A stretch of DNA of 64,000 nt from Pleurocapsa minor HA4230-MV1 (GTDB lineage Bacteria > Cyanobacteriota > Cyanobacteriia > Cyanobacteriales > Xenococcaceae): contig JAHHHZ010000029.1 of the NCBI GenBank assembly GCA_019359095.1, forward strand, positions 1 through 64,000. The letters are read 5' to 3'. Of the stretch, positions 51,014 to 59,168 are shown one piece after another. The first letter of the stretch is position 1; every line of letters starts with the position of its first letter. A program made the translations under genes and the position numbers. Under the pieces are notes generated by a model that was not told the DNA's origin, did not search any database, and saw only the letters and a program-made list of their open reading frames with translations.

Positions 51014-51031
51014 AATGAAATCAGCATGAAA
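51014..51031 (-). promoter_or_regulatory. RppA-type box upstream of the MNHEQM-repeat gene
   Basis: ATGAAAT-CAGC-ATGAAAT on the plus strand. Both half-sites are perfect, 58 bp before the start at 50956. Confidence 0.6.
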
Positions 51032-51093
51032 TTGGTTTTATTTGAGAGAATGGTTCTTGAAATTGGGCTAGTCGTTCTTTTTCATAAATTTAC

Positions 51094-51125
51094 TGGACTC
51101 TCCAGCTGAATGGAGAGTTTACAAT
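51094..51125 (+). promoter_or_regulatory. MerR-type operator/promoter of the DUF411 gene
   Basis: The dyad CTCTCCAGCTGAATGGAGAG (51098-51117) overlaps a TGGACT -35 element at 51094-51099, with TTACAAT as -10 after a 19-20 bp spacer. It matches the copZ-copA operator at 43967 and points to the same MerR regulator. Confidence 0.68.
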
Positions 51126-51164
51126 TGAAATCTAATACACGATTGCTTATCAGCTTAATTCATC

Positions 51165-51731
51165 ATGTCAAAACTCTTATCTAAACTAAGTATCACTTCA
51201 ATTGCCATTGCCTCTATGGTTGGAGGAGCAATTTATTTAACTTCGACTCAAGATAAAAGTGTCAGTAACAATAGTGCGATCGCTCAAGATACCAATACAG
51301 CTACTCTCACTAGCGTTTGGGACAAAGAAACCGAACCAGCTTATTCAGAAACGACAGAAATGACCGTGTATCGCAGTCCCTCTTGTGGCTGTTGTGGAGG
51401 ATGGATCGAACACGCGAAACAGCATGGTTTTAAAGTTAAAGATATTAAAACTGAGGATATGGAAGCTTTAAAGCAAAAATACAAGCTTCCAACCGAAATA
51501 GCCTCCTGTCATACAACCATTATTGATGGGTATGTTATGGAAGGACATATTCCCGTCGATGACATTAAACGTTTTCTCACTCAAAAACCCGAATTAGCTG
51601 GTTTAGCCGTACCTGGAATGCCTATAGGAACACCAGGAATGGAATCACAAAATATCAAGCAACCATTTCAAGTCTTGGCGTTTAACGACAAGGGAGAAGT
51701 CGAAATATTTAAGGAATATCAATCTTACTAA
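51165..51731 (+). CDS. DUF411 periplasmic copper-binding protein
   Basis: The 188-residue protein has a signal peptide (about 1-26) and a DUF411 domain: VYRSPSCGCCGGWIEHAKQHGFKV with CGCC near 77-80, a CHTTIIDGYVMEGHIPVDDIKRFL segment, and GLAVPGMPIGTPGME. DUF411 proteins occur in copper and silver resistance operons and carry Cys/Met copper sites. It is the first gene after the second MerR-type promoter and is followed by the interrupted oxidase. Confidence 0.87.
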   Translation: MSKLLSKLSITSIAIASMVGGAIYLTSTQDKSVSNNSAIAQDTNTATLTSVWDKETEPAYSETTEMTVYRSPSCGCCGGWIEHAKQHGFKVKDIKTEDMEALKQKYKLPTEIASCHTTIIDGYVMEGHIPVDDIKRFLTQKPELAGLAVPGMPIGTPGMESQNIKQPFQVLAFNDKGEVEIFKEYQSY

Positions 51732-51753
51732 GACAAAGTAGTTTAAATTAATC

Positions 51754-51929
51754 ATGGTTAAAATTAACCGTCGCCAGTTTATTGCATTAGGTGCTGCTGG
51801 TGTAGGGACAGCTTTAGTAGGTAATTGGTTGCGTCAAGATATTTCTAGTCAACCTTTAGCCTCTTCATCTGTTAATGTATTCGGTGTTTATCAAAGTAGT
51901 GATGGATTATTAGAATTAGACTTAGAAGC
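51754..51929 (+). pseudogene. Multicopper oxidase, N-terminal fragment (before IS1182)
   Basis: ATG 51754 begins a Tat signal (NRRQFIALGAAGVGTALVG) and a mature start (SSDGLLELDLEA) that matches the oxidase at 38704-40179. The reading frame then runs into the IS1182 terminal repeat and stops. About 52 codons that follow in the homologue, including the first copper motif HYHG, are missing at the junction. Confidence 0.75.
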
Positions 51930-53810
51930 GGGGTTTGAGTAGCAACTGATACTGCTGACGAACTTAACATAAGACCATTAGAGCGATCGCCAAATTGAAG
52001 AATTTTATGTCGCAAAATGACTTAAATTAAGCTTACAGGTAAAAATAAAAGTTCTGGGAGGTCATAGAGAGTATGGTTCTACATTCGCATGGCATAAAAA
52101 CTATTCCGCCCCTGACCAAAGAAATAGCCCACAAAGCCTTCCCCAAAGGGAATCTTTACATGACCCTCAGAGATGAATTGGGGACATTTTATGACGATAA
52201 TGACTTTGCCGAACTTTATTCATCTGAAGGTCAACCTGCACTGCATCCTGGGCGTTTAGCTTTGATCTGTGTCATGCAGTATATAGCTAATTTATCCGAC
52301 AGAGAAGCAGTAGAAGCTGTCGCTGCTCGTATTGATTGGAAATATGCTTTGGGAATGGATTTAACAGAACCTGGCTTTGATTCTTCTGTGCTGACCTTAT
52401 TTCGTTCTCGATTGCTTAATGGGGGCCTAGAAAAACTGATATTGGACAAACTCCTAGAACGTTGTCAGCAACTTCAACTGATAAAAGCTAAAGGAAAAGC
52501 TCGAACTGATTCGACTCATATCTTGGCTGCGATTCGTAATCTCAATCGTCTCGAATATGTTGGTGAAACATTACGTTGTGCTTTAAATGCTTTAACCATA
52601 GCCTATTCAGATTGGTTATCAAATTTAGTTACTCCTGACTGGTTCGACCGTTACAGCAAACCTGTTGAAGAATCTCGATTACCTAGAGGTACAGAAGCTC
52701 GTAATGAATATGCCCAAATAATCGGACGAGATGGCATGAAAATTTTAGAGGCTATTTACGATCAGCCAACTACACCTCAATGGCTAAGAGCAATTCCAGC
52801 CATTGAAACCTTGAGAATTGCCTGGGTACATCAATACTGGATTAATGAGAATGGTCAACTTAATTGGCGCAGTCACAAAGATTTACCACCAGCAGGAATC
52901 AGAAGTAATTCCCCTTACGATACGGAAGCTCGTTACGGTAACAAACGACATACCACTTGGCTGGGTTACAAGATACATCTGACAGAAACTTGTGACAAAA
53001 ACCGCGTTCATCTGATTACTAATGTTAAGACTACAGAGGCTCATATAGCTGATGTAGACCAAACTGAATCGATTCATCAATCTTTGGCTGACAAAGAATT
53101 ATTACCCACAAAACATCTAGTCGATGCGGGTTATGTTGATGGCACTTTATTGGTAGAGAGTCTACAAAACCACAAGATCGAACTCATCGGAGCAATTCGT
53201 GAAAACGTTAGTTGGCAATCTCAAAACCCCGAAGCTTATGATTTAAGTAAATTCAAAATCAACTGGAAAACCCAGCAGGTAACTTGTCCAGAAGGTAAAA
53301 AGAGTAATCGGAAATGGTCTCCTCGTCTTGATGCTTGGGGGAACAAAGTTTTTAATATTAAATTTCCCAAAGCTGCTTGTCTTAACTGTTCCCACCGTTC
53401 TTTGTGTACTAGCTCACTTACTGAACCAAGAAAACTGACGATACGTCCTAAAGAGGAGCATCTTGCTATAGTTAAAAGACGAAAACAACAACAAACAAAA
53501 ACGTGGTTGAAACAATACAATCAACGTGCAGGAATTGAAGGCACAATTTCTCAAGGTGTTCGTGGTTTTGATTTACGTAAATGTCGTTATCTTGGTTTGA
53601 ACAAGACTCATTTACAACATATACTGACAGCAACGGCAATGAATGTGATTCGCCTTTTTGCCTGGTTTGAAGGCGTACCTTTGGCTAAAACTCGTGTTTC
53701 TTCCTTTGCTCAATTAGCTCCTGATTAACTTCGATTATTTGTTACTTGCAGCGATCGCTCTACTGGTATTTGTTAAGTTAGTCAGCAGTATCAGTTGCTA
53801 CTCAAACCCC
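51930..53810 (+). mobile_element. IS1182-family insertion sequence
   Basis: The element is bounded by 40-bp terminal inverted repeats (51930-51969 and 53771-53810) with one mismatch. It is 1881 bp long with a single transposase gene. It interrupts a multicopper oxidase. No target duplication was seen, because oxidase sequence is deleted at the insertion point. Confidence 0.85.
52073..53728 (+). CDS. IS1182 family transposase
   Basis: The 551-residue transposase has the N-terminal DUF772-type domain (MTLRDELGTFYDDNDFAELYSSEG, then LHPGRLALICVMQY). The DDE core starts at KARTDSTHILAAIRNL (first Asp) and includes KHLVDAGYVDGTLLVES (second Asp). The C-terminal RAGIEGTISQGVRGFDLRKCRYLG provides the Glu. 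A zinc-like CxxC pair (CLNCSHRSLC) is present before the last part, as in the family. The frame is complete and the element may be active. Confidence 0.9.
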   Translation: MVLHSHGIKTIPPLTKEIAHKAFPKGNLYMTLRDELGTFYDDNDFAELYSSEGQPALHPGRLALICVMQYIANLSDREAVEAVAARIDWKYALGMDLTEPGFDSSVLTLFRSRLLNGGLEKLILDKLLERCQQLQLIKAKGKARTDSTHILAAIRNLNRLEYVGETLRCALNALTIAYSDWLSNLVTPDWFDRYSKPVEESRLPRGTEARNEYAQIIGRDGMKILEAIYDQPTTPQWLRAIPAIETLRIAWVHQYWINENGQLNWRSHKDLPPAGIRSNSPYDTEARYGNKRHTTWLGYKIHLTETCDKNRVHLITNVKTTEAHIADVDQTESIHQSLADKELLPTKHLVDAGYVDGTLLVESLQNHKIELIGAIRENVSWQSQNPEAYDLSKFKINWKTQQVTCPEGKKSNRKWSPRLDAWGNKVFNIKFPKAACLNCSHRSLCTSSLTEPRKLTIRPKEEHLAIVKRRKQQQTKTWLKQYNQRAGIEGTISQGVRGFDLRKCRYLGLNKTHLQHILTATAMNVIRLFAWFEGVPLAKTRVSSFAQLAPD

Positions 53811-54929
53811 TTGCACATTCCCATTACGGGTAATGCAGATAATGTTTTTCTTCATATCCAACCAGGAGAAAAACTAACTTACGAATTTCAGATACCATCA
53901 AATCATCCAGCAGGAATATTTTGGTATCATCCCCATTTGCATGGTTTAGTTGCCGAACAATTGTTTGGGGGTTTGGCAGGGTTGTTTATCGTGCGCGGTG
54001 AGTTAGACGAAATTCCCGAAATCAAAGCAGCCAAAGAAGAGTTTTTGGTACTGCAAGACTTTGCTGTAGATAATAATGGCAGACTAATCAATTCAGCCCA
54101 TATGTCGCTGATGATGGGAAGAGAAGGAGACATAATTACAGCCAACGGACAAGTAAATCCTGGTCTTTCTTTGCCCGAACAAGGATTACTGCGCTTGCGG
54201 ATTCTCAATGCGTCTACTTCCCGTTTTTATCGACTGGCTTTAGAAGATCATTCCTTTTATCAAATTGCTACTGACGGAGGTGCGTTAAACGAACCTATAG
54301 AAGTTAACGAATTGCTACTGACACCAGGACAACGAGCCGAAGTTTTGGTAAAAGGCGACAAAGAACCTAGACAATACCGCTTACTAAATTTACCTTACGA
54401 TCGCGTTGGTATGGGAATGATGGGGGGTGGAATGATGGGCAGAAATAACCGCGATGAACCCATAGTTTTATCAACGATTAACTACGAAGCCCCAGGACAG
54501 TCTCTTTCAATTCCCACCCAGCTTGCTTCAATTACGGCATTGCCAGAACCTCAAACAGTAAGAAGCTTTGAACTCAATCATGGCATGAATCCCGCCGTGG
54601 GCATGGCTTTTCTAATCAATGGTGAAGCTTATAATCACGATCGCCTCGATACTCAAGTACAACTAGATACAGTAGAAGATTGGGAAATAACCAATACAGG
54701 AATGATGGATCATCCCTTCCACGTTCACAATAATGCTTTTCAGGTTATTAGTCGCAATGATCGACCAGAATCATTACTGGCTTGGCGAGATACGGTGCTA
54801 GTGCCTAGAGGTGAAACTGTTTGCATTCGCATCCCTTTCCGCGATTTTACAGGTAAAACTGTCTATCACTGTCACGTTTTAGATCACGAGGATTTGGGCA
54901 TGATGGGTAGTTTGATGATTAATGTTTAG
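53811..54929 (+). pseudogene. Multicopper oxidase, C-terminal fragment (after IS1182)
   Basis: The coding sequence resumes at LHIPITGNADNVFLHI directly after the right repeat. It retains FWYHPHLHG, HPFHVHNNAF and YHCHVLDHEDLGMM. The frame is open from 53739 inside the IS, which could give a truncated cytosolic product. The first domain strand set and HYHG motif are lost, so the trinuclear centre cannot form. A Met-rich loop (GMGMMGGGMMG) resembles that of the intact paralogue. Confidence 0.78.
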
Positions 54930-54953
54930 TAGTGCGATCGCGAATGTCAAAAA

Positions 54954-55592
54954 TCAGCTAATTTTAGATGATAAAACCGTAACAGCCATCAGTCCCCAAA
55001 TAACTCCAAAACGAACTTTAGTAGCACGGTGAATTTTAAATTCAGCAGATATCAATAACTTATGTAATTCCTCTTGTGTATAGCATTGTTGATGGGCGGG
55101 ATCGAAAATTTGTAAGAGCCAGTCGCAGATTCTACATACTGGATAATCTTTATTCCAGTCGAGAATAATTACCTTGCCATTGGGTTTTAGCACTCTTTTC
55201 ATTTCTGCTAATGCTACTTGAGGTCGATCAAAATAATGAAAAGCATTAGCTGATACCACCACATCAAAAGATTGACTAGAAAAGGGCAGTGAATGAACTG
55301 AAGCTTGATGAAATTTAACACTAGGATAAGCCCGATATTTTTCCCTGGCTATATTCAACATCTTCTCTGATATATCAATTCCTGTAATTTTCTGTGTCGG
55401 ATTTTGATTGAGCAAAAGTCGTTCAAATTCACCTGTACCACAAGCAACATCTAGAATTGTAGACTGTGGTTCAATCTCCTCCCAATTATGCAGGAAGGTA
55501 AGTGTGTTGACGATGTAGTTGCGCCAGCGTAAATCGTAAATATCAGCAAGGCGATCGTATTGAGTTTTGACTTTAACTTCATTAATGTTCAT
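54954..55592 (-). CDS. Class I SAM-dependent methyltransferase (UbiE-like)
   Basis: The 212-residue protein has ILDVACGTGEFERLLL (motif I), GIDISEKMLNIAREKY, LPFSSQSFDVVVSANAFHYF (motif IV), and KRVLKPNGKVIILDW. It is a UbiE/MenG-like small-molecule methyltransferase. No metalloid Cys motif is seen. It is the last gene of the mer-like operon (thioredoxin-like, merR, merF, metallochaperone-like). Its product could act on a metal or metalloid, but that is not supported by sequence alone. Confidence 0.75.
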   Translation of the reverse strand: MNINEVKVKTQYDRLADIYDLRWRNYIVNTLTFLHNWEEIEPQSTILDVACGTGEFERLLLNQNPTQKITGIDISEKMLNIAREKYRAYPSVKFHQASVHSLPFSSQSFDVVVSANAFHYFDRPQVALAEMKRVLKPNGKVIILDWNKDYPVCRICDWLLQIFDPAHQQCYTQEELHKLLISAEFKIHRATKVRFGVIWGLMAVTVLSSKIS

Positions 55593-55615
55593 AGTTTTGC
55601 GCTAGTTGTCGAACA

Positions 55616-55759
55616 TTATGGATTGAGGTTTTCTAAAGCTGAAGGGATGAGCAAACTTTTTAAGGTAATAGTTTGAACCCTCTTTCCCTTCATTCCATTT
55701 CTAGGACAAGTTTTATCCCAGGAAGTTTGCTGGGGAGGGCAACAACAAGTTTCAGTCAT
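55616..55759 (-). CDS. 47-residue Cys-rich metallochaperone-like peptide
   Basis: ATG 55759 starts 7 bp after the MerF stop, with AGGA upstream. The product begins TETCCCPPQ and has a second Cys at DKTCPRNGMKGKRVQTITLK. This matches the N-terminal domain of proteins annotated as iron-sulfur-cluster-binding metallochaperones of MerR operons, which are normally much longer. Here a TAA ends the protein after LENLNP. It may be a free-standing zinc or mercury-binding domain, or a truncated gene. Confidence 0.6.
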   Translation of the reverse strand: MTETCCCPPQQTSWDKTCPRNGMKGKRVQTITLKSLLIPSALENLNP

Positions 55760-55765
55760 GATGAA

Positions 55766-55987
55766 TTATTCCTGACGCTCATAGCAACGACGATAACGAC
55801 TATAGGAAAGAACAGTTAAGGCAAGCATGATCAACAAGGCTGGCAATAAAACGTAGTCAAGATAACCTACTAGCGCACTCAAATCAATTGCTCCTAAAAG
55901 AATAACTGGAATCGGAGTAAAGCAGCAAAGAGCCACCAGAATTGTGCCACTTATACTAACGATGAGAGCGGTTTTAGGGTTCATCAT
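55766..55987 (-). CDS. merF: MerF-like mercury transport protein
   Basis: About 73 residues from ATG 55987 (a GTG at 56002 overlaps merR). The start PKTALIVSISGTILVALCCFTPIPVILLG and the second TM segment GYLDYVLLPALLIMLALTVL match MerF, a two-TM mercuric ion importer. The first Cys pair (CCFTP) is present. The second, cytosolic CC of classical MerF is reduced to a single Cys near the end (RRCYERQE). The Cys-rich peptide encoded next may supply the missing acceptor; that is inference. Confidence 0.75.
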   Translation of the reverse strand: MMNPKTALIVSISGTILVALCCFTPIPVILLGAIDLSALVGYLDYVLLPALLIMLALTVLSYSRYRRCYERQE

Positions 55988-55998
55988 TTTTAGCTGAA

Positions 55999-56439
55999 TC
56001 ACTCAATAGATTCGATTAGCCCGCAGATTTTACCCTGACAGATTTCTTCAGTCGGGAGAGTAGACGCATTGGGTAATAATTTACTAATTTCCTCGTACCG
56101 ACTGGCTAATTCTTGACGTAAAGACATCATTTCCTCAATTTGGCGGTTTAAATCGTCTAAGCGTTGCTTAACCATTGTTTTGAGGCTAGCACAAGGAGGT
56201 GTTCCTTGAGTTCTAATAGCAATTAGTTGTTTTATTTCATTTAGGGAAAGTCCAAATCTCTTGGCTTTTTGAATGAAGCGCAAGCGTTCTTCATTTTCTT
56301 GACCATAGATGCGATATTGTGATTCGGTGCGTCTGGGAGGTTCAAGTAATCCCAAGCGTTCATAATAACGGATGGTATGAGCCGATATCCCTACGAGATC
56401 GCTCAATTCGCCAATCAACCAGCCTTCTTTACCTGCCAT
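55999..56439 (-). CDS. merR: MerR-family regulator of the mer-like operon
   Basis: The 146-residue protein has the MerR helix-turn-helix (IGELSDLVGISAHTIRYYERLGLL) and dimer helix. Metal cysteines are Cys83 (TPPCASL) and Cys134 and Cys139 (EICQGKICG). Three cysteines in these positions resemble Hg(II)-sensing MerR, although the last two are only four residues apart. It is the second gene in the operon, 6 bp after the thioredoxin-like gene. It should regulate the promoter at 56751-56781. Confidence 0.8.
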   Translation of the reverse strand: MAGKEGWLIGELSDLVGISAHTIRYYERLGLLEPPRRTESQYRIYGQENEERLRFIQKAKRFGLSLNEIKQLIAIRTQGTPPCASLKTMVKQRLDDLNRQIEEMMSLRQELASRYEEISKLLPNASTLPTEEICQGKICGLIESIE

Positions 56440-56445
56440 TTTGCC

Positions 56446-56715
56446 TTAACCTTGACCAATACCAGCAGCTACAAGCATCTCGCGAAATACAGGCTGTTGA
56501 GAGGAACAGCACTCTGCTAGTTTGCCATTTACTACTACCGCAGGAACGCGATAAATTCCATATTGTGTCCTTTTTTCTTTTTCTGCTGCACTCTCTTGGT
56601 GCAGATCGTAGATTTTTACCTCGCAATTGGAACAGGTCAATTCTCGCACCAGCTTGACGGTTTCATCGCATAAAGGACAGCCAGCTATAAACACTTCTAC
56701 TAATCGTTTTGTCAT
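56446..56715 (-). CDS. Thioredoxin/glutaredoxin-like protein of the mer-like operon
   Basis: From ATG 56715 (GGAAAAAGAG ribosome region) the protein has 89 residues. A thioredoxin-like fold is seen: VEVFIAGCPLCDETVKLV with CPLC near 13-16, a second Cys pair in ELTCSNCEVKIYDL, the cis-Pro segment YRVPAVVVNGKL, and CC near 69-70. Such small proteins occur in metal operons and may reduce disulfides or bind Hg(II). It heads the mer-like operon. An upstream ATG at 56829 lies in the promoter and was rejected. Confidence 0.78.
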   Translation of the reverse strand: MTKRLVEVFIAGCPLCDETVKLVRELTCSNCEVKIYDLHQESAAEKEKRTQYGIYRVPAVVVNGKLAECCSSQQPVFREMLVAAGIGQG

Positions 56716-56750
56716 CTCTTTTTCCTCTTTAAATTGGAGTTCTAGATTTA

Positions 56751-56781
56751 GCTTAAACCTTAGAGTTAACTCTAAAGTCAA
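56751..56781 (-). promoter_or_regulatory. MerR-type operator/promoter of the mer-like operon
   Basis: A perfect palindrome TTAGAGTTAACTCTAA (56760-56775) lies between a TTGACT -35 (complement of 56776-56781) and a TTAAGC -10 (complement of 56751-56756), with a 19-bp spacer. It starts the operon on the minus strand about 35 bp before the ATG at 56715. Confidence 0.72.
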
Positions 56782-56861
56782 GAAGAAATTTGTCCAATCC
56801 AAGTTTTCTAAATAACAATGATGACTCAAATAACTTATATTTACTAGCTTCTGCTAAGATT

Positions 56862-56879
56862 ATGAGAAGAATATGAAAA
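56862..56879 (+). promoter_or_regulatory. Degenerate RppA-type box before the two-domain oxidase
   Basis: ATGAGAA-GAAT-ATGAAAA has the same 11-bp spacing as the other boxes but several mismatches and reversed orientation. It lies 10-27 bp before the start at 56889. Weak candidate. Confidence 0.3.
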
Positions 56880-56888
56880 GTAGCAAAA

Positions 56889-57968
56889 ATGACATTTGAT
56901 GTTTCCAGGCGCTCGCTGTTGGGAATGGGATTGCTCGGAGGGGGAAATATCCTAGGCAAATTTTTACCCAGTAAGGCATTAGCTCAAAACCCCAAACAGC
57001 ACGACAACCACTTTACTAGCAGCGCGGTTCACGGTGGCAGCACTACGGTAGGTGATGTGGACAATGACCGTAATGGTTTTAGTCCCCGCGACATTTTAAC
57101 CGATTGGGACGGGGGAAAAGTCTCTCAATTACCTAACGGTCAGACTTGGCGAGAATATGATATTGCTGTTGAAGAACGAGAAATTGAAATCGCCCCTGGA
57201 GTGTTTTATCCCGCCTGGACGTATAACGGTCGAGTTCCTGGTTCTACCATTAGAGTAACCGAAGGCGATCGCGTTAAGATTAATTTCCGCAATAAAAGCC
57301 GACATCCCCACACCATTCACTTTCACGGTATTCATTCTGCCAGACAAGATGGCGTTCCTGGGACGCTAGAAGCCATGCCAGGAGAAGAAGTAGTGTACGA
57401 ATTTGATGCTAAACCTTTTGGCTGTCATCTCTATCACTGTCATTCTGCCCCTTTTAAGCGACACCTACACAAAGGACTTTACGGCGCATTTATTATCGAT
57501 CCTGACCCCAAACGCCATCCTGAAGCAGAGCAACAAGCGCGATCGCGATTGTTGGGCAGTTCTGAAAATAAACAGTGGCAAGAATTTTTAATGGTAATGA
57601 ATGCTTTTGATACCAACTTTGATGAAGAAAACGAATTCTATGCCGTCAATACAATTCCCCACGAATTTATGAAACGCCCCCTCCGTATCGAACGAGATCG
57701 CCCCGTGCGAGTTTATTTAATTAACGTGACGGAGTTTGACCCAGTTAACTCTTTTCATCTTCACGGTAATTTCTTTGACTATTACGATAGTGGAACGACC
57801 CTAACGCCTACTCTTCGCACCATCGATACCGTGATGCAGTGTCAGGGACAGCGAGGTATTTTAGAATTTTCCTTTCAAGAACACGCACCAGGGCAGTATA
57901 TGTTCCATGCCCATCAGTCAGAATTCCTCGAACTCGGTTGGATGAGTGCCTTCGAGGTGGTGACATGA
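56889..57968 (+). CDS. Two-domain multicopper oxidase
   Basis: The 359-residue protein has a Tat-like signal (SRRSLLGMGLLGGGNILG) and two cupredoxin domains. Copper motifs are HTIHFHGIHSARQDG near 137-151, CHLYHCHSAPFKRHLHKG near 178-195 (type-1 Cys), NSFHLHGNFF, and QYMFHAHQSEF near the C-terminus. A two-domain layout is shared by small laccases and nitrite-reductase-like oxidases. Its stop overlaps the start of the ZIP-family transporter gene (ATGA), so the two are co-translated. This suggests oxidation linked to metal handling. Confidence 0.85.
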   Translation: MTFDVSRRSLLGMGLLGGGNILGKFLPSKALAQNPKQHDNHFTSSAVHGGSTTVGDVDNDRNGFSPRDILTDWDGGKVSQLPNGQTWREYDIAVEEREIEIAPGVFYPAWTYNGRVPGSTIRVTEGDRVKINFRNKSRHPHTIHFHGIHSARQDGVPGTLEAMPGEEVVYEFDAKPFGCHLYHCHSAPFKRHLHKGLYGAFIIDPDPKRHPEAEQQARSRLLGSSENKQWQEFLMVMNAFDTNFDEENEFYAVNTIPHEFMKRPLRIERDRPVRVYLINVTEFDPVNSFHLHGNFFDYYDSGTTLTPTLRTIDTVMQCQGQRGILEFSFQEHAPGQYMFHAHQSEFLELGWMSAFEVVT

Positions 57969-59119
57969 AAAAAACTTGGTTATGGGCAATCTTACCCTTG
58001 GTGGCTCTAATAACTTCGATTGGTATCTTTATCTCTACTAATCCACTCAGTCCTTTGGGTGTTTCTGCTCCCCCATTAGAAAATCTGACTATAGAGCGAA
58101 CTGTCTTAGGCGATCGCGGTATTTCCTTGTTAGTTAGGGCGGAAGGTTCAGAACCAATGCAGATTGCCCAAGTGCAGGTAGATGGGTCTTACTGGACGTT
58201 TACCCAAAAGCCCCCAGGAGCTATACCCAGACTATCAACCGCCTGGATCGATCTGCCCTATCCTTGGGTAGAAAACGAAACCCATCATCTTAACTTGATT
58301 ACCAATACGGGAATTAGTTTTGAACATACTATCGATGTAGCTGTAGCTACGCCTCAATTCACCCTCAGCCGTCTTTGGGGTTTTACTTTACTCGGATTAT
58401 ACGTTGGGGTCGTACCTGTAGGGCTGGGAATGCTGTTTTATCCATCCCTCAAAACTTTAGGTGGGGAAGGAATGAAGTTTATTCTCGCTTTAACCTTGGG
58501 AATGCTGGCTTTTCTTTTGGTAGATACCCTGGAAGAGGGATTAGAACTAGCTAACAGTGCAGCTAATGCTTTTGCGGGCAGCATTTTAGTTTGGGCGATC
58601 GCAGCTATCTCTTTTTTGACAATTTTAACTATTGGTCGCAGTCGAGGTAAAGCTCCTGAAGGACAAAGCCTATCTACTTACCTATCTTTCAGTATCGGCA
58701 TTCATAATTTAGGAGAAGGACTAGCAATCGGTACGGCTTTTGCTGTCGGAGAAGCTGCCCTCGGTTCGCTTTTGGTAGTTGGTTTTACTTTGCACAACTT
58801 AACAGAAGGAATTGGTATTGCTGCACCTTTGGTTAAATCTAAACCGACCTTCATTACTTTTTTAGGCTTGACTGCTTTAGCGGGACTACCTGCGGTATTA
58901 GGAACTTGGCTGGGCGTTTTTGCCTTTTCTCCTCACTGGGCGGCAATATTTATGGGCATTGGTGTAGGGGCAATTTTACAAGTAATTGTAGAAGTTGGTT
59001 CGTATTTGGCACGTACCGCTAGTAAAATTGGTGGTACTTGGTTATCTAAGATTAGTTTGGCAGGATTTAGTGCGGGATTGATAGTAATGTACGGTACGGC
59101 ATTGCTTGTTAACTTCTAA
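57965..59119 (+). CDS. ZIP-family metal transporter with N-terminal periplasmic domain
   Basis: From ATG 57965 (overlapping the oxidase stop) the protein has 384 residues. After a signal anchor (WLWAILPLVALITSIGIFIS) comes a beta-rich periplasmic domain of about 110 residues. A C-terminal ZIP domain with eight TM helices follows. The ZIP binuclear motifs are HNLGEGLAIGTA and HNLTEGIGIAAP. ZIP proteins import or, less often, export divalent ions. The extra periplasmic domain is uncommon and may dock with the coupled two-domain oxidase. Confidence 0.83.
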   Translation: MKKTWLWAILPLVALITSIGIFISTNPLSPLGVSAPPLENLTIERTVLGDRGISLLVRAEGSEPMQIAQVQVDGSYWTFTQKPPGAIPRLSTAWIDLPYPWVENETHHLNLITNTGISFEHTIDVAVATPQFTLSRLWGFTLLGLYVGVVPVGLGMLFYPSLKTLGGEGMKFILALTLGMLAFLLVDTLEEGLELANSAANAFAGSILVWAIAAISFLTILTIGRSRGKAPEGQSLSTYLSFSIGIHNLGEGLAIGTAFAVGEAALGSLLVVGFTLHNLTEGIGIAAPLVKSKPTFITFLGLTALAGLPAVLGTWLGVFAFSPHWAAIFMGIGVGAILQVIVEVGSYLARTASKIGGTWLSKISLAGFSAGLIVMYGTALLVNF

Positions 59120-59168
59120 AGCGTAAAAGAAGTCTGATGTCAGATTAATTCTGTGTTCTGTTACTAGA

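Noticed and set aside
56716-56829. Longer thioredoxin-like protein starting at 56829
   Set aside because: The added stretch covers the MerR operator and is not like the family; ATG 56715 fits the domain start.
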